From Alphaproteobacteria bacterium (GTDB taxonomy: Bacteria; Pseudomonadota; Alphaproteobacteria; JACZXZ01): a stretch of DNA of 43,037 bases. The translations under genes were made by a program, and so were the position numbers. Location of the stretch: assembly GCA_035625915.1 (NCBI GenBank), contig DASPOR010000051.1, positions 1 to 43,037 of the forward strand. Direction: 5' to 3'. Each line of letters begins with the position of its first letter. The first letter of the stretch is position 1. Below the pieces are notes generated by a model. The model was not told where the DNA came from. It saw only the letters and a list, made by a program, of their open reading frames with translations, and made no database searches. This document shows, one piece after another, positions 1 through 8,207 of this stretch.

Positions 1-1
1 G

Positions 2-796
2 TTCTTGATCCAGCCAACCCCGAACACGCTTTTCCAGCGCGATCCATCCTGCTGGATTTATGGCGGGGTGACATGCAATCCGATGTATTGGCCCGCGCGC
101 AAGCCGGAAACGCTGCTTCAAAGGGCCGTCTACAAATTCCACCCGATGTTCTCAGACGGCGGCTTCCAGATCTGGTGGGGCGATTCGGACGAGGACTTCA
201 CGCCTGCCAGCATGGAAGGTGGGGATGTCATGCCCGTCGGCAAGGGCGTCGTTCTGGTCGGCATGGGCGAGCGCACCAATCATCAGTCCGTCGGACAAGT
301 CGCCCACGCGCTCTTCAAGCACAATGCGGTGACGCGGCTGATCGCGTGCGTCATGCCGAAAAGCCGGGCGGCAATGCATCTCGACACGGTGTTCAGCTTC
401 TGCGACCGCGACGTCTGCACCGTCTTTCGCGAAGTCGTCGACCAGATCAGGTGCTACAGTATTTACTCGTCGAACCACCCGGGCGGCATCGAAGTGCGTG
501 ATGAAAAGAAGCCACTCCTCGATGTGGTGAGGGACGCCCTCGGTCTCAAGGATCTGCGCGTCGTCGAAACTGGCGGCAATGCCTGGGAAGCCGAGCGCGA
601 GCAGTGGGACGACGGCAACAACGTCGTCGCGCTCGAACCCGGCGTCGTCGTCGCCTACGACCGAAACATATACACGAACACGCTTTTGCGGAAAGCAGGG
701 ATCGAGGTGATCACGGTACGCGGGTCCGAGCTCGGCCGGGGCCGAGGTGGCGGGCATTGCATGACCTGTCCGATTTCGCGCGATCCCGCATATTGA
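2..796 (+). CDS. arcA: Arginine deiminase, C-terminal part (cut by window edge)
   Basis: Arginine deiminase hydrolyses arginine to citrulline and ammonia in the cytoplasm, the first step of the ADI pathway. The reading frame is already open at the first bases, so the N-terminal third is outside the window; the visible 264 codons compare with about 410 for the family. Family landmarks are present: [13 protein letters not shown] near the visible start, the MEGGDV stretch with the catalytic Glu, the MHLDT block with catalytic His and Asp, and the C-terminal GGGHCMTCP motif whose first Cys is the nucleophile. The ornithine carbamoyltransferase ATG follows 33 bp after the stop and carbamate kinase comes next, so this is the usual arcABC order. 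Identification is secure; the true start is not visible. Confidence 0.95.
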   Translation, partial: FLIQPTPNTLFQRDPSCWIYGGVTCNPMYWPARKPETLLQRAVYKFHPMFSDGGFQIWWGDSDEDFTPASMEGGDVMPVGKGVVLVGMGERTNHQSVGQVAHALFKHNAVTRLIACVMPKSRAAMHLDTVFSFCDRDVCTVFREVVDQIRCYSIYSSNHPGGIEVRDEKKPLLDVVRDALGLKDLRVVETGGNAWEAEREQWDDGNNVVALEPGVVVAYDRNIYTNTLLRKAGIEVITVRGSELGRGRGGGHCMTCPISRDPAY

Positions 797-829
797 TTGG
801 CAAAAGGCAACCCAACCGGGAGAATCTCC

Positions 830-1831
830 ATGGGCTTGAACCTGCGCAACCGCTCCCTTTTGACCGTGCAAGATTTCACGCAACGCGAGTTCCACTATCT
901 TCTCGATCTCGCGCGGGATTTGAAGCGCGCCAAGTATGCGGGCACCGAGCAAGAACACCTCAAAGGAAAGGAGGTCGTCCTGATTTTCGAAAAAACCTCG
1001 ACGCGCACCCGATGCGCCTTCGAGGTCGCGTGTCACGATCAGGGTGCTCATGTGACTTATCTCGATCCGTCCGGCTCCCAGATCGGCCACAAGGAGTCGG
1101 TTAAGGATACCGCCAGGGTCCTCGGGCGCATGTATGACGCGATCGAATTTCGCGGCTACGCCCAGGAAGCTGTCGAGGACCTCGCGAAATATGCCGGCGT
1201 TCCCGTCTTCAACGGATTGACCGACGAATACCATCCGACGCAGATGGTGGCCGACGTTCTGACCATGCGTGAATATAGCGACAAGCCGCTCCACGATATC
1301 AAATACGCCTTCGTCGGCGACACGCGCTCCAACATGGGGCATTCGCTGATGATCGTCGGATGCCTTGTGGGCATGGACGTGCGGATTTGCGGACCCAAGT
1401 CGCTCTGGCCGTCCGACCCTTATCTCAAGATTGCGCGCGATCTTGAAGCGAAATATGGGGGGCAGCTGACGATTACCGACGATCCTAAAAAGGCGGTCGC
1501 TGGAGCGGATTTTATTCACACCGATGTTTGGGTCTCCATGGGCGAACCTAAGGAGGTTTGGGCGGAAAGGATCAAGTTGCTCAAACCTTACCAGGTCAAT
1601 ATGGACCTGATGAAGGCATCGGGTAACCCGCGGGTGAAGTTCATGCATTGTCTTCCGGCGTTCCACAACTTGGAGACCAAGGTGGGGCGGGACATTCATG
1701 AGCAATTCGGCTTGAGCGCCATGGAGGTCAGCGACGAAGTCTTCGAATCCGAGCTGAATATCGCCTTTGAGCAAGCCGAGAACCGTATGCACACGATCAA
1801 GGCGATCCTGGTGGCGACTCTCGGAGAATAA
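830..1831 (+). CDS. arcB: Ornithine carbamoyltransferase, catabolic type
   Basis: Second enzyme of the ADI pathway: phosphorolysis of citrulline to ornithine and carbamoyl phosphate. The 333-residue protein has the carbamoyl-phosphate motif STRTR (about residues 57-61), a [12 protein letters not shown] block, [12 protein letters not shown] in the ornithine domain and HCLPAFH (about 273-279). Length and the [10 protein letters not shown] context match catabolic ArcB better than the shorter anabolic ArgF encoded at 40989-41903. An in-frame TTG at 797 could extend it by 11 residues, but the ATG at 830 has a purine-rich GGGAGA a few bases upstream and begins the conserved [10 protein letters not shown], so it was chosen. 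The carbamate kinase start lies 4 bp beyond the stop. Confidence 0.93.
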   Translation: MGLNLRNRSLLTVQDFTQREFHYLLDLARDLKRAKYAGTEQEHLKGKEVVLIFEKTSTRTRCAFEVACHDQGAHVTYLDPSGSQIGHKESVKDTARVLGRMYDAIEFRGYAQEAVEDLAKYAGVPVFNGLTDEYHPTQMVADVLTMREYSDKPLHDIKYAFVGDTRSNMGHSLMIVGCLVGMDVRICGPKSLWPSDPYLKIARDLEAKYGGQLTITDDPKKAVAGADFIHTDVWVSMGEPKEVWAERIKLLKPYQVNMDLMKASGNPRVKFMHCLPAFHNLETKVGRDIHEQFGLSAMEVSDEVFESELNIAFEQAENRMHTIKAILVATLGE

Positions 1832-1835
1832 GGCC

Positions 1836-2777
1836 ATGCGCATCCTGGTGGCACTGGGCGGCAATGCGCTGCTCCGCCGAGGGGAGCCGATGACCGCGGA
1901 GGTGCAGCGCCATAACGTGCGGATAGCAGCTCGCGCACTCGCCGACATTCATCCCGGGAACGAACTCGTCATCACTCATGGAAATGGACCGCAGGTGGGC
2001 TTGCTTGCTTTGCAAGGCGCGGCTTACAAACCGAACGAGCTTTATCCGCTCGACGTGCTGGGCGCGCAGACCGAGGGAATGATCGGCTACATGATCGAGC
2101 AGGAGCTGGGCAACCTGCTCCCTTACGAGGTTCCCTTTGCGACCCTCCTCACGATGGTTGAGGTCGATCCCAAAGACCCAGGCTTCTCGAACCCGACGAA
2201 ATTCATCGGGCCGGTCTATTCCCAAAGTGAAGCGGATCGCCTGAAAGCCGAGAAGAACTGGACGTTCAAGAAGGATGGCGACAAGTGGCGGCGTGTGGTT
2301 GCTTCACCGTTGCCGCAACATATTTTCGAGATCCGCCCGATCAAATGGCTCCTGGAAAAAGGAACGATCATCATCGCCGCGGGCGGGGGCGGTATCCCGA
2401 CCGTGTACGGCGATGACCGTAAATTGGGCGGGATCGAAGCCGTCATCGACAAGGATCTTTGTTCGGAGCTGCTCGCCCGCGAACTCGACGCGGATCTTTT
2501 CATCATGGCGACGGATGCGGAGGCCGTCTATCTGGATTGGGGCAAACCCGCGGCAAAGGCGTTTCGCCTTGTTTCGCCCGAAGCGATGTTGAAATACAGC
2601 TTCCCCGCAGGGTCGATGGGACCGAAGGTCGAGGCTGCGTGCCATTTCGCGGAAAAGACGGGCAAGGCGGCGGCGATCGGCGCGCTAAAGGATTTGGCCG
2701 CCATTACGCGCGGCGAAGCCGGTACCACGATCACAAAAGCCGCGACGGGCATAAGTTGGCACGGTGCCAAGGTGTAA
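1836..2777 (+). CDS. arcC: Carbamate kinase
   Basis: Transfers the phosphate of carbamoyl phosphate to ADP, giving ATP, CO2 and ammonia; it is the ATP-yielding last step of the ADI pathway. The 313-residue protein matches the family length. It starts with [16 protein letters not shown], the nucleotide-binding amino-acid-kinase motif, and carries [10 protein letters not shown], the AAGGGGIPT loop and the conserved [10 protein letters not shown] stretch. The start is 4 bp after the arcB stop, implying translational coupling. Together with arcA and arcB this is a complete deiminase pathway, usually used for energy under oxygen limitation or for acid tolerance. No arginine/ornithine antiporter (arcD) lies downstream; it could be upstream of the window. 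Confidence 0.95.
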   Translation: MRILVALGGNALLRRGEPMTAEVQRHNVRIAARALADIHPGNELVITHGNGPQVGLLALQGAAYKPNELYPLDVLGAQTEGMIGYMIEQELGNLLPYEVPFATLLTMVEVDPKDPGFSNPTKFIGPVYSQSEADRLKAEKNWTFKKDGDKWRRVVASPLPQHIFEIRPIKWLLEKGTIIIAAGGGGIPTVYGDDRKLGGIEAVIDKDLCSELLARELDADLFIMATDAEAVYLDWGKPAAKAFRLVSPEAMLKYSFPAGSMGPKVEAACHFAEKTGKAAAIGALKDLAAITRGEAGTTITKAATGISWHGAKV

Positions 2778-2806
2778 ACCGCCAGTGACCAATCTATGGG
2801 GATGTC

Positions 2807-3682
2807 GTGAAATTCGAGAATCCCGGAATTCCAGGGGCAGTGCGGATTACCACAGGCAATGAGGGGCCGCATGTTGCCTTGTTCGGTGGCATACACGGCG
2901 ACGAGGTGAGTGGGGTCCATGCAATCGAAAAACTGCTCTTTGATTTTTTTGGCGGAGCGCGGGCCCTGAAGCGAGGCAGGCTCACGCTGGTTCGCGGAAA
3001 CGAATTGGCACTTGCAGCCGATCGCCGCTATGTGAAGCACAACTTGAACCGTCTCTTCCGGAAGGACTATGGCGCAGCAGTCGACAAGGCTTCTTATGAA
3101 TTTGCGCGAGCGCAGCAGCTTAAGACAATCCTCGAAAACTGCGACTACTTTCTCGATCTTCACTCGGCGCCGATTGCACAAGAACCGTTTATGGTCGCAG
3201 AGCAAAGCGTGGCCGATTTTTTCGCGAGGCTTGGGGTCCCGCGTATCATTACCGGATGGAGCAAATTTTCCAGTGGAGCGATCGGCGGCGACGCCGAGAA
3301 CTATGCCAGCGCGCACCACGCCAAATCCGCAACGCTTGAATCTGGGTCGCATTATGAGAAGCGCTCCATCGATGTCGCATATGGGGCGGCGACGGCGTTG
3401 CTTTCGCTTTTGGGACTGATCGCAAAGACCCATGAGCCACCGGCAAAGCAGGCCGAGATCATCGACATGTATGCGGTATTAACCAAGGATTTCGACGATT
3501 TCCGGTTCACCGACGCGGTCGAGAACTTTCAATTCTTGAAGAAGGGCGACATCTTCGCGCATCAAAATGGCCGCCCGTTAGCGGTCCTCGAAGACAGTTA
3601 TCTCCTCATCCCCATGATTCCAGACCAGACCAAGATTGGCGAAGAAATCTGCTATCTGGGGCGCAAGCTCGCCGCCGCTTGA
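2807..3682 (+). CDS. Succinylglutamate desuccinylase / aspartoacylase family zinc hydrolase
   Basis: A 291-residue M14-like metallo-hydrolase of the AstE/AspA family. Zinc ligands appear as GGIHGDE (His30, Glu33) and DLHSAP (His119); KHNLNR (about 78-82) is the substrate-carboxylate/arginine block and TLESGSH (Glu178) holds the probable catalytic acid. These enzymes cleave N-acyl groups from amino acids. It follows arcC by 29 bp on the same strand with a GTG start preceded by GGGG, so it is likely co-transcribed with the deiminase operon. Its substrate may be an N-acyl-arginine, -ornithine or -citrulline, but that is inference from position only. Its last 31 bp overlap the 3' end of the convergent GNAT gene. 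Confidence 0.82.
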   Translation: MKFENPGIPGAVRITTGNEGPHVALFGGIHGDEVSGVHAIEKLLFDFFGGARALKRGRLTLVRGNELALAADRRYVKHNLNRLFRKDYGAAVDKASYEFARAQQLKTILENCDYFLDLHSAPIAQEPFMVAEQSVADFFARLGVPRIITGWSKFSSGAIGGDAENYASAHHAKSATLESGSHYEKRSIDVAYGAATALLSLLGLIAKTHEPPAKQAEIIDMYAVLTKDFDDFRFTDAVENFQFLKKGDIFAHQNGRPLAVLEDSYLLIPMIPDQTKIGEEICYLGRKLAAA

Positions 3683-4200
3683 GCGTCCAGCTTCAGCGTG
3701 ACATGAACAGTCTGGGAATCGCGCTTCACGACCGGTGACAAGCGGCTTTTCTCGAACACCTTCAACATTGGGGCATTGTTCGGCAATACCTCCGCAATAA
3801 GCTCTTTTAGCCCAGCGTCACGTGCAATCGCGGCAAGATGCTGCAATAGTGCTGCGCCGATGCCTTGCCCTTGGTATTGGTCGATCACCATGAAGGCGAT
3901 TTCGGCCCTGCCCGGTTGCACGACGATGTAGCGCGCCCCGCCAACGATTGCCGGTCGTCCCCCTTCTATGACAACAGCAACCAAGGGGACGTGGTTCACG
4001 AAATCGACGTTCACGAAGAAATCGATTTCCTTATCCGAAAAGCTGCGTTTCGCACCGAAGAAACGCCAGTGAAGGGTTTGGCCGCTCGCGCGGCCGGCGG
4101 CCGTGACAAGCTCCGCGCGGTCCTCCGGCTTGAGGGCGCGGATTTCGAGCCGACGTCCGTCGCGAAGTGTTTCAGCCGCCATATATGTCGCTGCGGACAT
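3652..4200 (-). CDS. GNAT family N-acetyltransferase
   Basis: A 182-residue single-domain acetyltransferase. The acetyl-CoA binding segment is the QYQGQGIGAALLQHL stretch (Q/R-x-x-G-x-G/A), preceded by a beta strand AEIAFMVID and followed by GLKELIAEVLPNNAPMLKVFEK, the typical motif B end. Its N-terminal LRDGRRLEIRALKPEDRAEL resembles the GNAT domains at the C terminus of Pat-type protein lysine acetyltransferases, so a protein target is possible but unproven. The ATG at 4200 was chosen because CGGGAG lies 6-7 bases upstream; a longer in-frame extension has no conserved content. The 3' end overlaps the convergent metallohydrolase gene by 31 bp, and the C39-fusion gene ends 44 bp upstream on the same strand. 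Confidence 0.85.
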   Translation of the reverse strand: MSAATYMAAETLRDGRRLEIRALKPEDRAELVTAAGRASGQTLHWRFFGAKRSFSDKEIDFFVNVDFVNHVPLVAVVIEGGRPAIVGGARYIVVQPGRAEIAFMVIDQYQGQGIGAALLQHLAAIARDAGLKELIAEVLPNNAPMLKVFEKSRLSPVVKRDSQTVHVTLKLDAQAAASLRPR

Positions 4201-4244
4201 TGCAACTCCCGTTGATCCGGTCGAACTCGCGCGGCTCGCCGATG

Positions 4245-5312
4245 TCAGGTCAGTTCGCTTGCCAGCTTCGCCAGCGCCTGCGGTGAAATCAGACGCTGAT
4301 TGATGATGGCGCCATCGTATTTTTTGGCGATCTCTTTGAATTTCCGCTCCCACACATTCTCGAAAAGTACAATGAGTGCGGTGTGATCCGGCGGCAGCTT
4401 TTCCGCAATCTTGTGGATATCGTCAGCCGAAAGGCCGAAATCACCTGCCGCCGCCGCTTGGATCGCCGCTTCCGCTTTGGATCGGGCGGATTTGGGTGCG
4501 CCAACGCTCCGGCTTGTGACCGCCGCAAGCAGCGCGTTGACCTCGGCCATATCTTCCTCTTCCTGTAAACTACTGCCTTCGATCGCCGAGATGTTGCCGC
4601 CCTTGTCCTTTCTCAGGCAAATGAAAGCGTCCGGCCTGACCGCACCGGTCTTGAACAAGTCTCTCATCTCGTTCAGAAGATCGTACGGCAGCAAGGCGCC
4701 GCGTAGCTGCGTGACGATCAGATTGAAGGAGCCAAATCTGAGGAAGTCGAGTGCCTCGAATTTCAAATCCTTCACGGCCTTGCGTTCGGCGGGCTTTTCA
4801 CCCCGAACGAAAATCCCCACGTGCATCAACTTCGGGTTGTTCTGCACATCGCCACCCATCGAGTGATGCCAGTGGTCCTCGAATTGCTTTCGCGGCATGA
4901 ACGCCTTGCTCATCCGCACATACGGGTCTTCGAAATAGACGTAGTCCTTGTCGACCTTCAGGACGACGATGTAATGACCGCTATCCCACTCGTCCTCTGC
5001 GCGCCGATTCCTGTCCTTGTGGCTGCGCCAGACTTGGGCCAGTGCGACCATTGGATGGCCCTGAGCCGTGAATCGCTCCACTTCATCGAGCGTGAGATTG
5101 TCCTTTGCGTCGGCCTTGAATCCCAACGCACGGGCGCCCTGCACGATGCCTTCGGGATAGGTTCCGACCTCGGAGGTGGTGTGCAAAAGCTTCATCAGCT
5201 CCGTTTCGTCCACGTCCTTTCCCCAATAGCTCAGCACCGCCTGGAGCGCCGACGCACCACAGGAGTATTCCGTAATCTGGCGAGTCTTCTTCAAGAGACG
5301 AAATTGATCCAT
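4245..5312 (-). CDS. C39-like cysteine peptidase domain fused to a DUF6325-like domain
   Basis: A 355-residue protein without signal peptide or membrane segment, so probably cytoplasmic. Residues 1-170 form a C39-like papain fold: Gln12 and Cys18 in RQITEYSCGASALQAVLSYWG, His113 in SGHYIVVLKVD and Asp129 in YFEDPY form a plausible oxyanion-Cys-His-Asp set. C39 peptidases normally process leader peptides at double-glycine sites. Residues 195-355 resemble the DUF6325/DUF1269-like family: LFKTGAVRPDAFICLRKD, then LSADDIHKIAEKLPPDHTAL, LFENVWERKFKE, and a closing INQRLISPQALAKL. The join, by a short linker near 170-190, is not a fusion I recognise from described families. The start has GGAGAGGAG upstream. 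Function is unknown; a regulated intracellular protease is one possibility. Confidence 0.8.
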   Translation of the reverse strand: MDQFRLLKKTRQITEYSCGASALQAVLSYWGKDVDETELMKLLHTTSEVGTYPEGIVQGARALGFKADAKDNLTLDEVERFTAQGHPMVALAQVWRSHKDRNRRAEDEWDSGHYIVVLKVDKDYVYFEDPYVRMSKAFMPRKQFEDHWHHSMGGDVQNNPKLMHVGIFVRGEKPAERKAVKDLKFEALDFLRFGSFNLIVTQLRGALLPYDLLNEMRDLFKTGAVRPDAFICLRKDKGGNISAIEGSSLQEEEDMAEVNALLAAVTSRSVGAPKSARSKAEAAIQAAAAGDFGLSADDIHKIAEKLPPDHTALIVLFENVWERKFKEIAKKYDGAIINQRLISPQALAKLASELT

Positions 5313-5457
5313 GGCCCACTCCTCTCCCCCCGGCCCGATCCGATCCCGTTTTTGCGCTCGATGAGGTCAATTCTCACAGGTTTTCTGTTTGCCGAGAACC
5401 GTCGTTCTTGTCGTTGACTTGGATCAATGGAATTGGCACGGACACCCGAGCTGACGA

Positions 5458-5581
5458 CCGTGCAACAATGAATATCTGGGCTCGTGCGGTGGATTTGAAG
5501 TTCCTGCCATTTTGGCGGCATTCGCGTTTAGGAACTTCAAATCCGAATACCACACGGGGCGGACGGCAAATTGTTGCACGG
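5458..5581. repeat. 12-bp perfect inverted repeat enclosing repeat A1
   Basis: CCGTGCAACAAT at 5458-5469 is answered by ATTGTTGCACGG at 5570-5581, a perfect 12-bp inverted pair. Family A copy A1 sits inside it. The pair lies just after the 3' end of the TPR/MCE operon (ends 5639, minus strand) and upstream of the C39-fusion gene. It could be the operon's terminator-like structure, a pre-existing palindrome split by an insertion, or a protein site. Read as RNA the whole 124 bp can fold into a long two-tier hairpin. Confidence 0.6.
5481..5558 (+). repeat. Palindromic repeat family A, copy A1 (MITE-like)
   Basis: A 78-bp element with perfect 14-bp arms GGATTTGAAGTTCC (5491-5504) and GGAACTTCAAATCC (5531-5544) around a 26-nt loop that contains the GCCATTTTGGCGGCAT core. 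The same sequence recurs at 36500-36577 (inverted) and 37888-37965 (same orientation). Outer ends are degenerate here (CTCGTGCGG and CCACACGGG) but palindromic CTAGTGTG/CACACTAG in copy A2. Confidence 0.8.
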
Positions 5582-5638
5582 TTTGGCGATTGCGCGACCA
5601 GATTTCGACTGAAAAGATCGCATTTTTCAGGCGAACAC

Positions 5639-6526
5639 TCACCGCACCCCCTCATTAAGACTATGGAGCAGCTCATCCGCTGCGACGCCGACAGGCTCGC
5701 CGGGGGCAAGGGTTGATGCCTGCTGCAGCCAGGGCCGCGCCGAAGTTTTGTCGCCCTGTGCCGCAGCACTCCGTCCGGCACGCAGATAAAGATCGGCGGC
5801 AGCGCCGCTGTCACCCGCACGGGCCGCCGCTTCGCCCTCGATCGCCAACACCCGTGCCAAGCCGCGATAATCGAACGTATCCTGACGCAGGGCGGCCGCG
5901 CGGGCCGCCTCACCTCGCGCTGACGCGAAGTCGCTGTGTCGCAGCGCGAGCCGTGCCGCCAATTCCGCTGCGTCGGCTTCAATCGATGGGGTGCTCGCAG
6001 ACTTGAGACTCTCGGCCGCCGCGGTAAGGCCGCGCTCATCCCCCCGCGCGTCGGCGATCAGACCTCGCAGGAACGTTGCGCGCGCCGCGGCGTCCCTGTC
6101 CGCCGAATCCTGTATGCGCGCAGCCGCGGCATCTGCCTCGGACAAAGAGCCCGTCCGATAGAGTGCGGTTGCCTCGGCAAGCAGCAGGGCGGGAAACGGC
6201 GTGCTTTCGCGCCGCTTCAGCTCCGCGATCGTGGCGCGCGCATCGGCGAGAGCGCGGTCGGGCATGTTGGCGCGCAACTCCGCGACTGAAAGATTGTAGC
6301 CGAGGTCGCCGATGGCTTTGAGATCGTCGCGCTCCTGGGCGCGCGCCAGGGCGGCGCGGTACTCCGCGACGGCTTCGTCGACGTTTTCGAGATCGTAGGC
6401 GAGACGGCCGGCACGTTCGTCCCGTTGTAGTGTCGCATCGGTTGGCGGTGCGGGCGAGGCGGACTCCGTGCCGCCGCAGCCGTGGAGGAGAAGTAACGGC
6501 GTGAGCGCAAGGTATGCATGCCTCAC
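5639..6526 (-). CDS. TPR-type lipoprotein of the MCE operon
   Basis: A 295-residue probable outer-membrane or periplasmic lipoprotein. A hydrophobic leader (HAYLALTPLLLLHGC) ends in a lipobox-like LHGC, so Cys18 would be lipidated. The mature part is alanine-rich and almost entirely helical, with TPR-like pairs from about residue 40 to 290 (for example LAYDLENVDEAVAEYRAAL and ALADARATIAELKRR). The GTG start at 6526 overlaps the stop of the MCE gene (GTGA), giving translational coupling; a longer in-frame start would place most of the leader behind a non-hydrophobic stretch. It is the last gene of the five-gene operon. By analogy with MCE systems it could occupy the outer-membrane partner position (compare PqiC/MlaA, which are not homologous), but that is inference. 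Confidence 0.8.
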   Translation of the reverse strand: MRHAYLALTPLLLLHGCGGTESASPAPPTDATLQRDERAGRLAYDLENVDEAVAEYRAALARAQERDDLKAIGDLGYNLSVAELRANMPDRALADARATIAELKRRESTPFPALLLAEATALYRTGSLSEADAAAARIQDSADRDAAARATFLRGLIADARGDERGLTAAAESLKSASTPSIEADAAELAARLALRHSDFASARGEAARAAALRQDTFDYRGLARVLAIEGEAAARAGDSGAAADLYLRAGRSAAAQGDKTSARPWLQQASTLAPGEPVGVAADELLHSLNEGVR

Positions 6527-7509
6527 GGGCGAACCTCCGTCGAAGGCAACGGCGTCGCAGGAACGGGTGGTGCACTTGCTCCACCGCCCAAAAGCCATAA
6601 GCTGCGAAGCTGAGCGAGGAGCTGCTCAAGTTCGTGGGCGGTCTGCTGCACCTGGATAATCAGGGTTGGCAGGTCCCGACTCGCGCTTTCGACGTTGTGG
6701 GTAATTTGCGGCGCCTGCTGCATGGCAAGTGCGAGATCGCGCGTCGCATCCTGAAGTGAAGCAAGCGAGTCGTTCGCCCGCCGCAATACGGCGGGCACAC
6801 CTTCATTACGAGCGTTCAAGGTCTCGGTCAAAGTCGTGACGTTCTTCGAGGCGACTTCAAGTTGGTCCGTGATCCGACCGACACGAGCAACTGCATCGCG
6901 CGCCTCGTCGGCGGTATTTTCGAGGCTTCGCACCATCGATTCGTCGGTGAGGAGGCGGCCGATATCGCCTTCCCCTTTGTCGATGCGCTCCATCGTGTCG
7001 GCCAGCGCATGAGTGGCATGCTCGAAGTTGTCCAGGATCGGAAAGACTTTCTCGCGCACTTGATCGATCAGGGCGCCCACGTCTTCGGTCGGCGCTCGCT
7101 CCGTGGTCGCCTGAATCACCGCATATTTCCAGTCGAGTGGCTGTCCCGTTCCGCGGCTGATGTCGACGAAGGCAGCTCCCGCCACGCCGAAACGACGGCG
7201 GATGACTGCCTGACTGTCGCGACGGATGAAGGCGCGCGCCTGATCGTCGATTTCGGCCTCGGCGTACATCTGTTGGCTTGGATCGATGACAATCCGCCGT
7301 ACCGTTCCCGCTTTGGTGCCGAGTACTTCCACATCGGCACCGACCGCCATGCCAGCGACCCCCGTCTCCGGCAGCACTATGCGCAAGACCGAAACGGTGC
7401 GAAACCAATCGCGCAGGACGCCTGCCTGAAGCACGATGCCGAGAAACACGAGCGTCGTTACCAAGACGAGGAAGCCGACCCACTCGTCGGCATGTCGCAC
7501 CCGGATCAT
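6523..7509 (-). CDS. MCE domain protein (MlaD-like lipid-binding subunit)
   Basis: A 328-residue inner-membrane-anchored periplasmic protein. One N-terminal transmembrane helix (about 11-30) is followed by a single MCE domain (about 40-120) with the family's GVAGMAVGADVEVLGTKAGTV pattern. Residues 150-310 are a long amphipathic coiled-coil region containing ALADTMERIDKGEGDIGRLL, as in YebT/Mycobacterium-type and Sphingomonad MlaD proteins. MCE proteins form hexameric rings that carry lipids between membranes in complex with an MlaE permease and MlaF ATPase. The ATG overlaps the stop of the upstream ATPase-like gene (ATGA), and its own stop overlaps the lipoprotein GTG. Family assignment is firm; the cargo is unknown. 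Confidence 0.9.
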   Translation of the reverse strand: MIRVRHADEWVGFLVLVTTLVFLGIVLQAGVLRDWFRTVSVLRIVLPETGVAGMAVGADVEVLGTKAGTVRRIVIDPSQQMYAEAEIDDQARAFIRRDSQAVIRRRFGVAGAAFVDISRGTGQPLDWKYAVIQATTERAPTEDVGALIDQVREKVFPILDNFEHATHALADTMERIDKGEGDIGRLLTDESMVRSLENTADEARDAVARVGRITDQLEVASKNVTTLTETLNARNEGVPAVLRRANDSLASLQDATRDLALAMQQAPQITHNVESASRDLPTLIIQVQQTAHELEQLLAQLRSLWLLGGGASAPPVPATPLPSTEVRP

Positions 7510-8204
7510 GCCGTGTGCCTCGCGGGTACGAGCCCGTCTTTCCCCAACCTCAGTCGATAGGTGGAGGGAACCGATGGGTCGCGCCAGACACGGTCGCTGC
7601 GCGTGAGCCAGATCGCGGCCGAACCCTGGCTGCGTGCGGTCGCAAGTGTATTGAAAAGCGGCAAAAGAAGATCGAGGAACTGCCCTTGAGTCGGGTTTTC
7701 CAGTAGAACCAGCGCCGGATCGCCGAGAAACGCCCGCACACAGGCCGCCCGGGCGAGATCGCTCGGCGACAAGTCGCCGGGGCGACCGATGGGGAGCCCG
7801 GGCAATCCGAATTTGCAGGCGAGGTCTATCGCCTTGTCGCGGAGTTCACGATGTTCATCGCGCGTGTGGTGAAGCTGAGGCAGGAGAATATTTACCGCCA
7901 CATCCATGAATCCGATCCATCCGCCGGTCGCAAAGACACGGCCGATCCGGCCCCTGAGGGCGGCCGCATAGTGGTATGGCATTGCTGCCCAATCCCGGCC
8001 AAGAAAGCACGCGGTCCCTTCGGCCAAAGCAACGAGGCCGCAGCATAAGTCGGCAAACCATTCTTCGCGCGTGTAACCTCGCTGATCGATCAAGGCAAGT
8101 TCGCCCGGCATCAGGCGAAAGTTTATCTTTGGCGCCCGGCCTCCGCCCGGCTCACCGACGGGGCGGGCGTCCGCAAGGTCGAGGACGGGTTGCACACCGT
8201 TCAT
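7506..8204 (-). CDS. Degenerate ABC transporter ATPase subunit (MlaF position, pseudo-enzyme)
   Basis: A 232-residue protein in the MlaF slot, keeping the length and outline of an ABC ATPase but none of its catalytic motifs. The P-loop region reads ELALIDQRGYTREEWF (35-50) with no GxGKST. The Q-loop equivalent is VFATGG (about 90-95). The signature is LSPSDLARA (145-153) instead of LSGGQ. Walker B reads ALVLLENPTQG (164-174), with the Asp-Glu pair replaced by Glu-Asn. The switch-His position reads LTRSD (200-204). The frame is intact and overlaps both neighbours by 4 bp or lies 3 bp away, so it is maintained rather than decaying. It cannot be expected to bind ATP productively. It may be a structural adaptor for the permease, with energy from another ATPase or none. 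Confidence 0.78.
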   Translation of the reverse strand: MNGVQPVLDLADARPVGEPGGGRAPKINFRLMPGELALIDQRGYTREEWFADLCCGLVALAEGTACFLGRDWAAMPYHYAAALRGRIGRVFATGGWIGFMDVAVNILLPQLHHTRDEHRELRDKAIDLACKFGLPGLPIGRPGDLSPSDLARAACVRAFLGDPALVLLENPTQGQFLDLLLPLFNTLATARSQGSAAIWLTRSDRVWRDPSVPSTYRLRLGKDGLVPARHTA

Positions 8205-8207
8205 GCG

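Noticed and set aside
152..1948. A 598-codon minus-strand open frame opposite arcA, arcB and arcC
   Set aside because: It is the antisense shadow of three firmly identified genes in high-GC DNA; it has no recognisable domain and no ribosome site.
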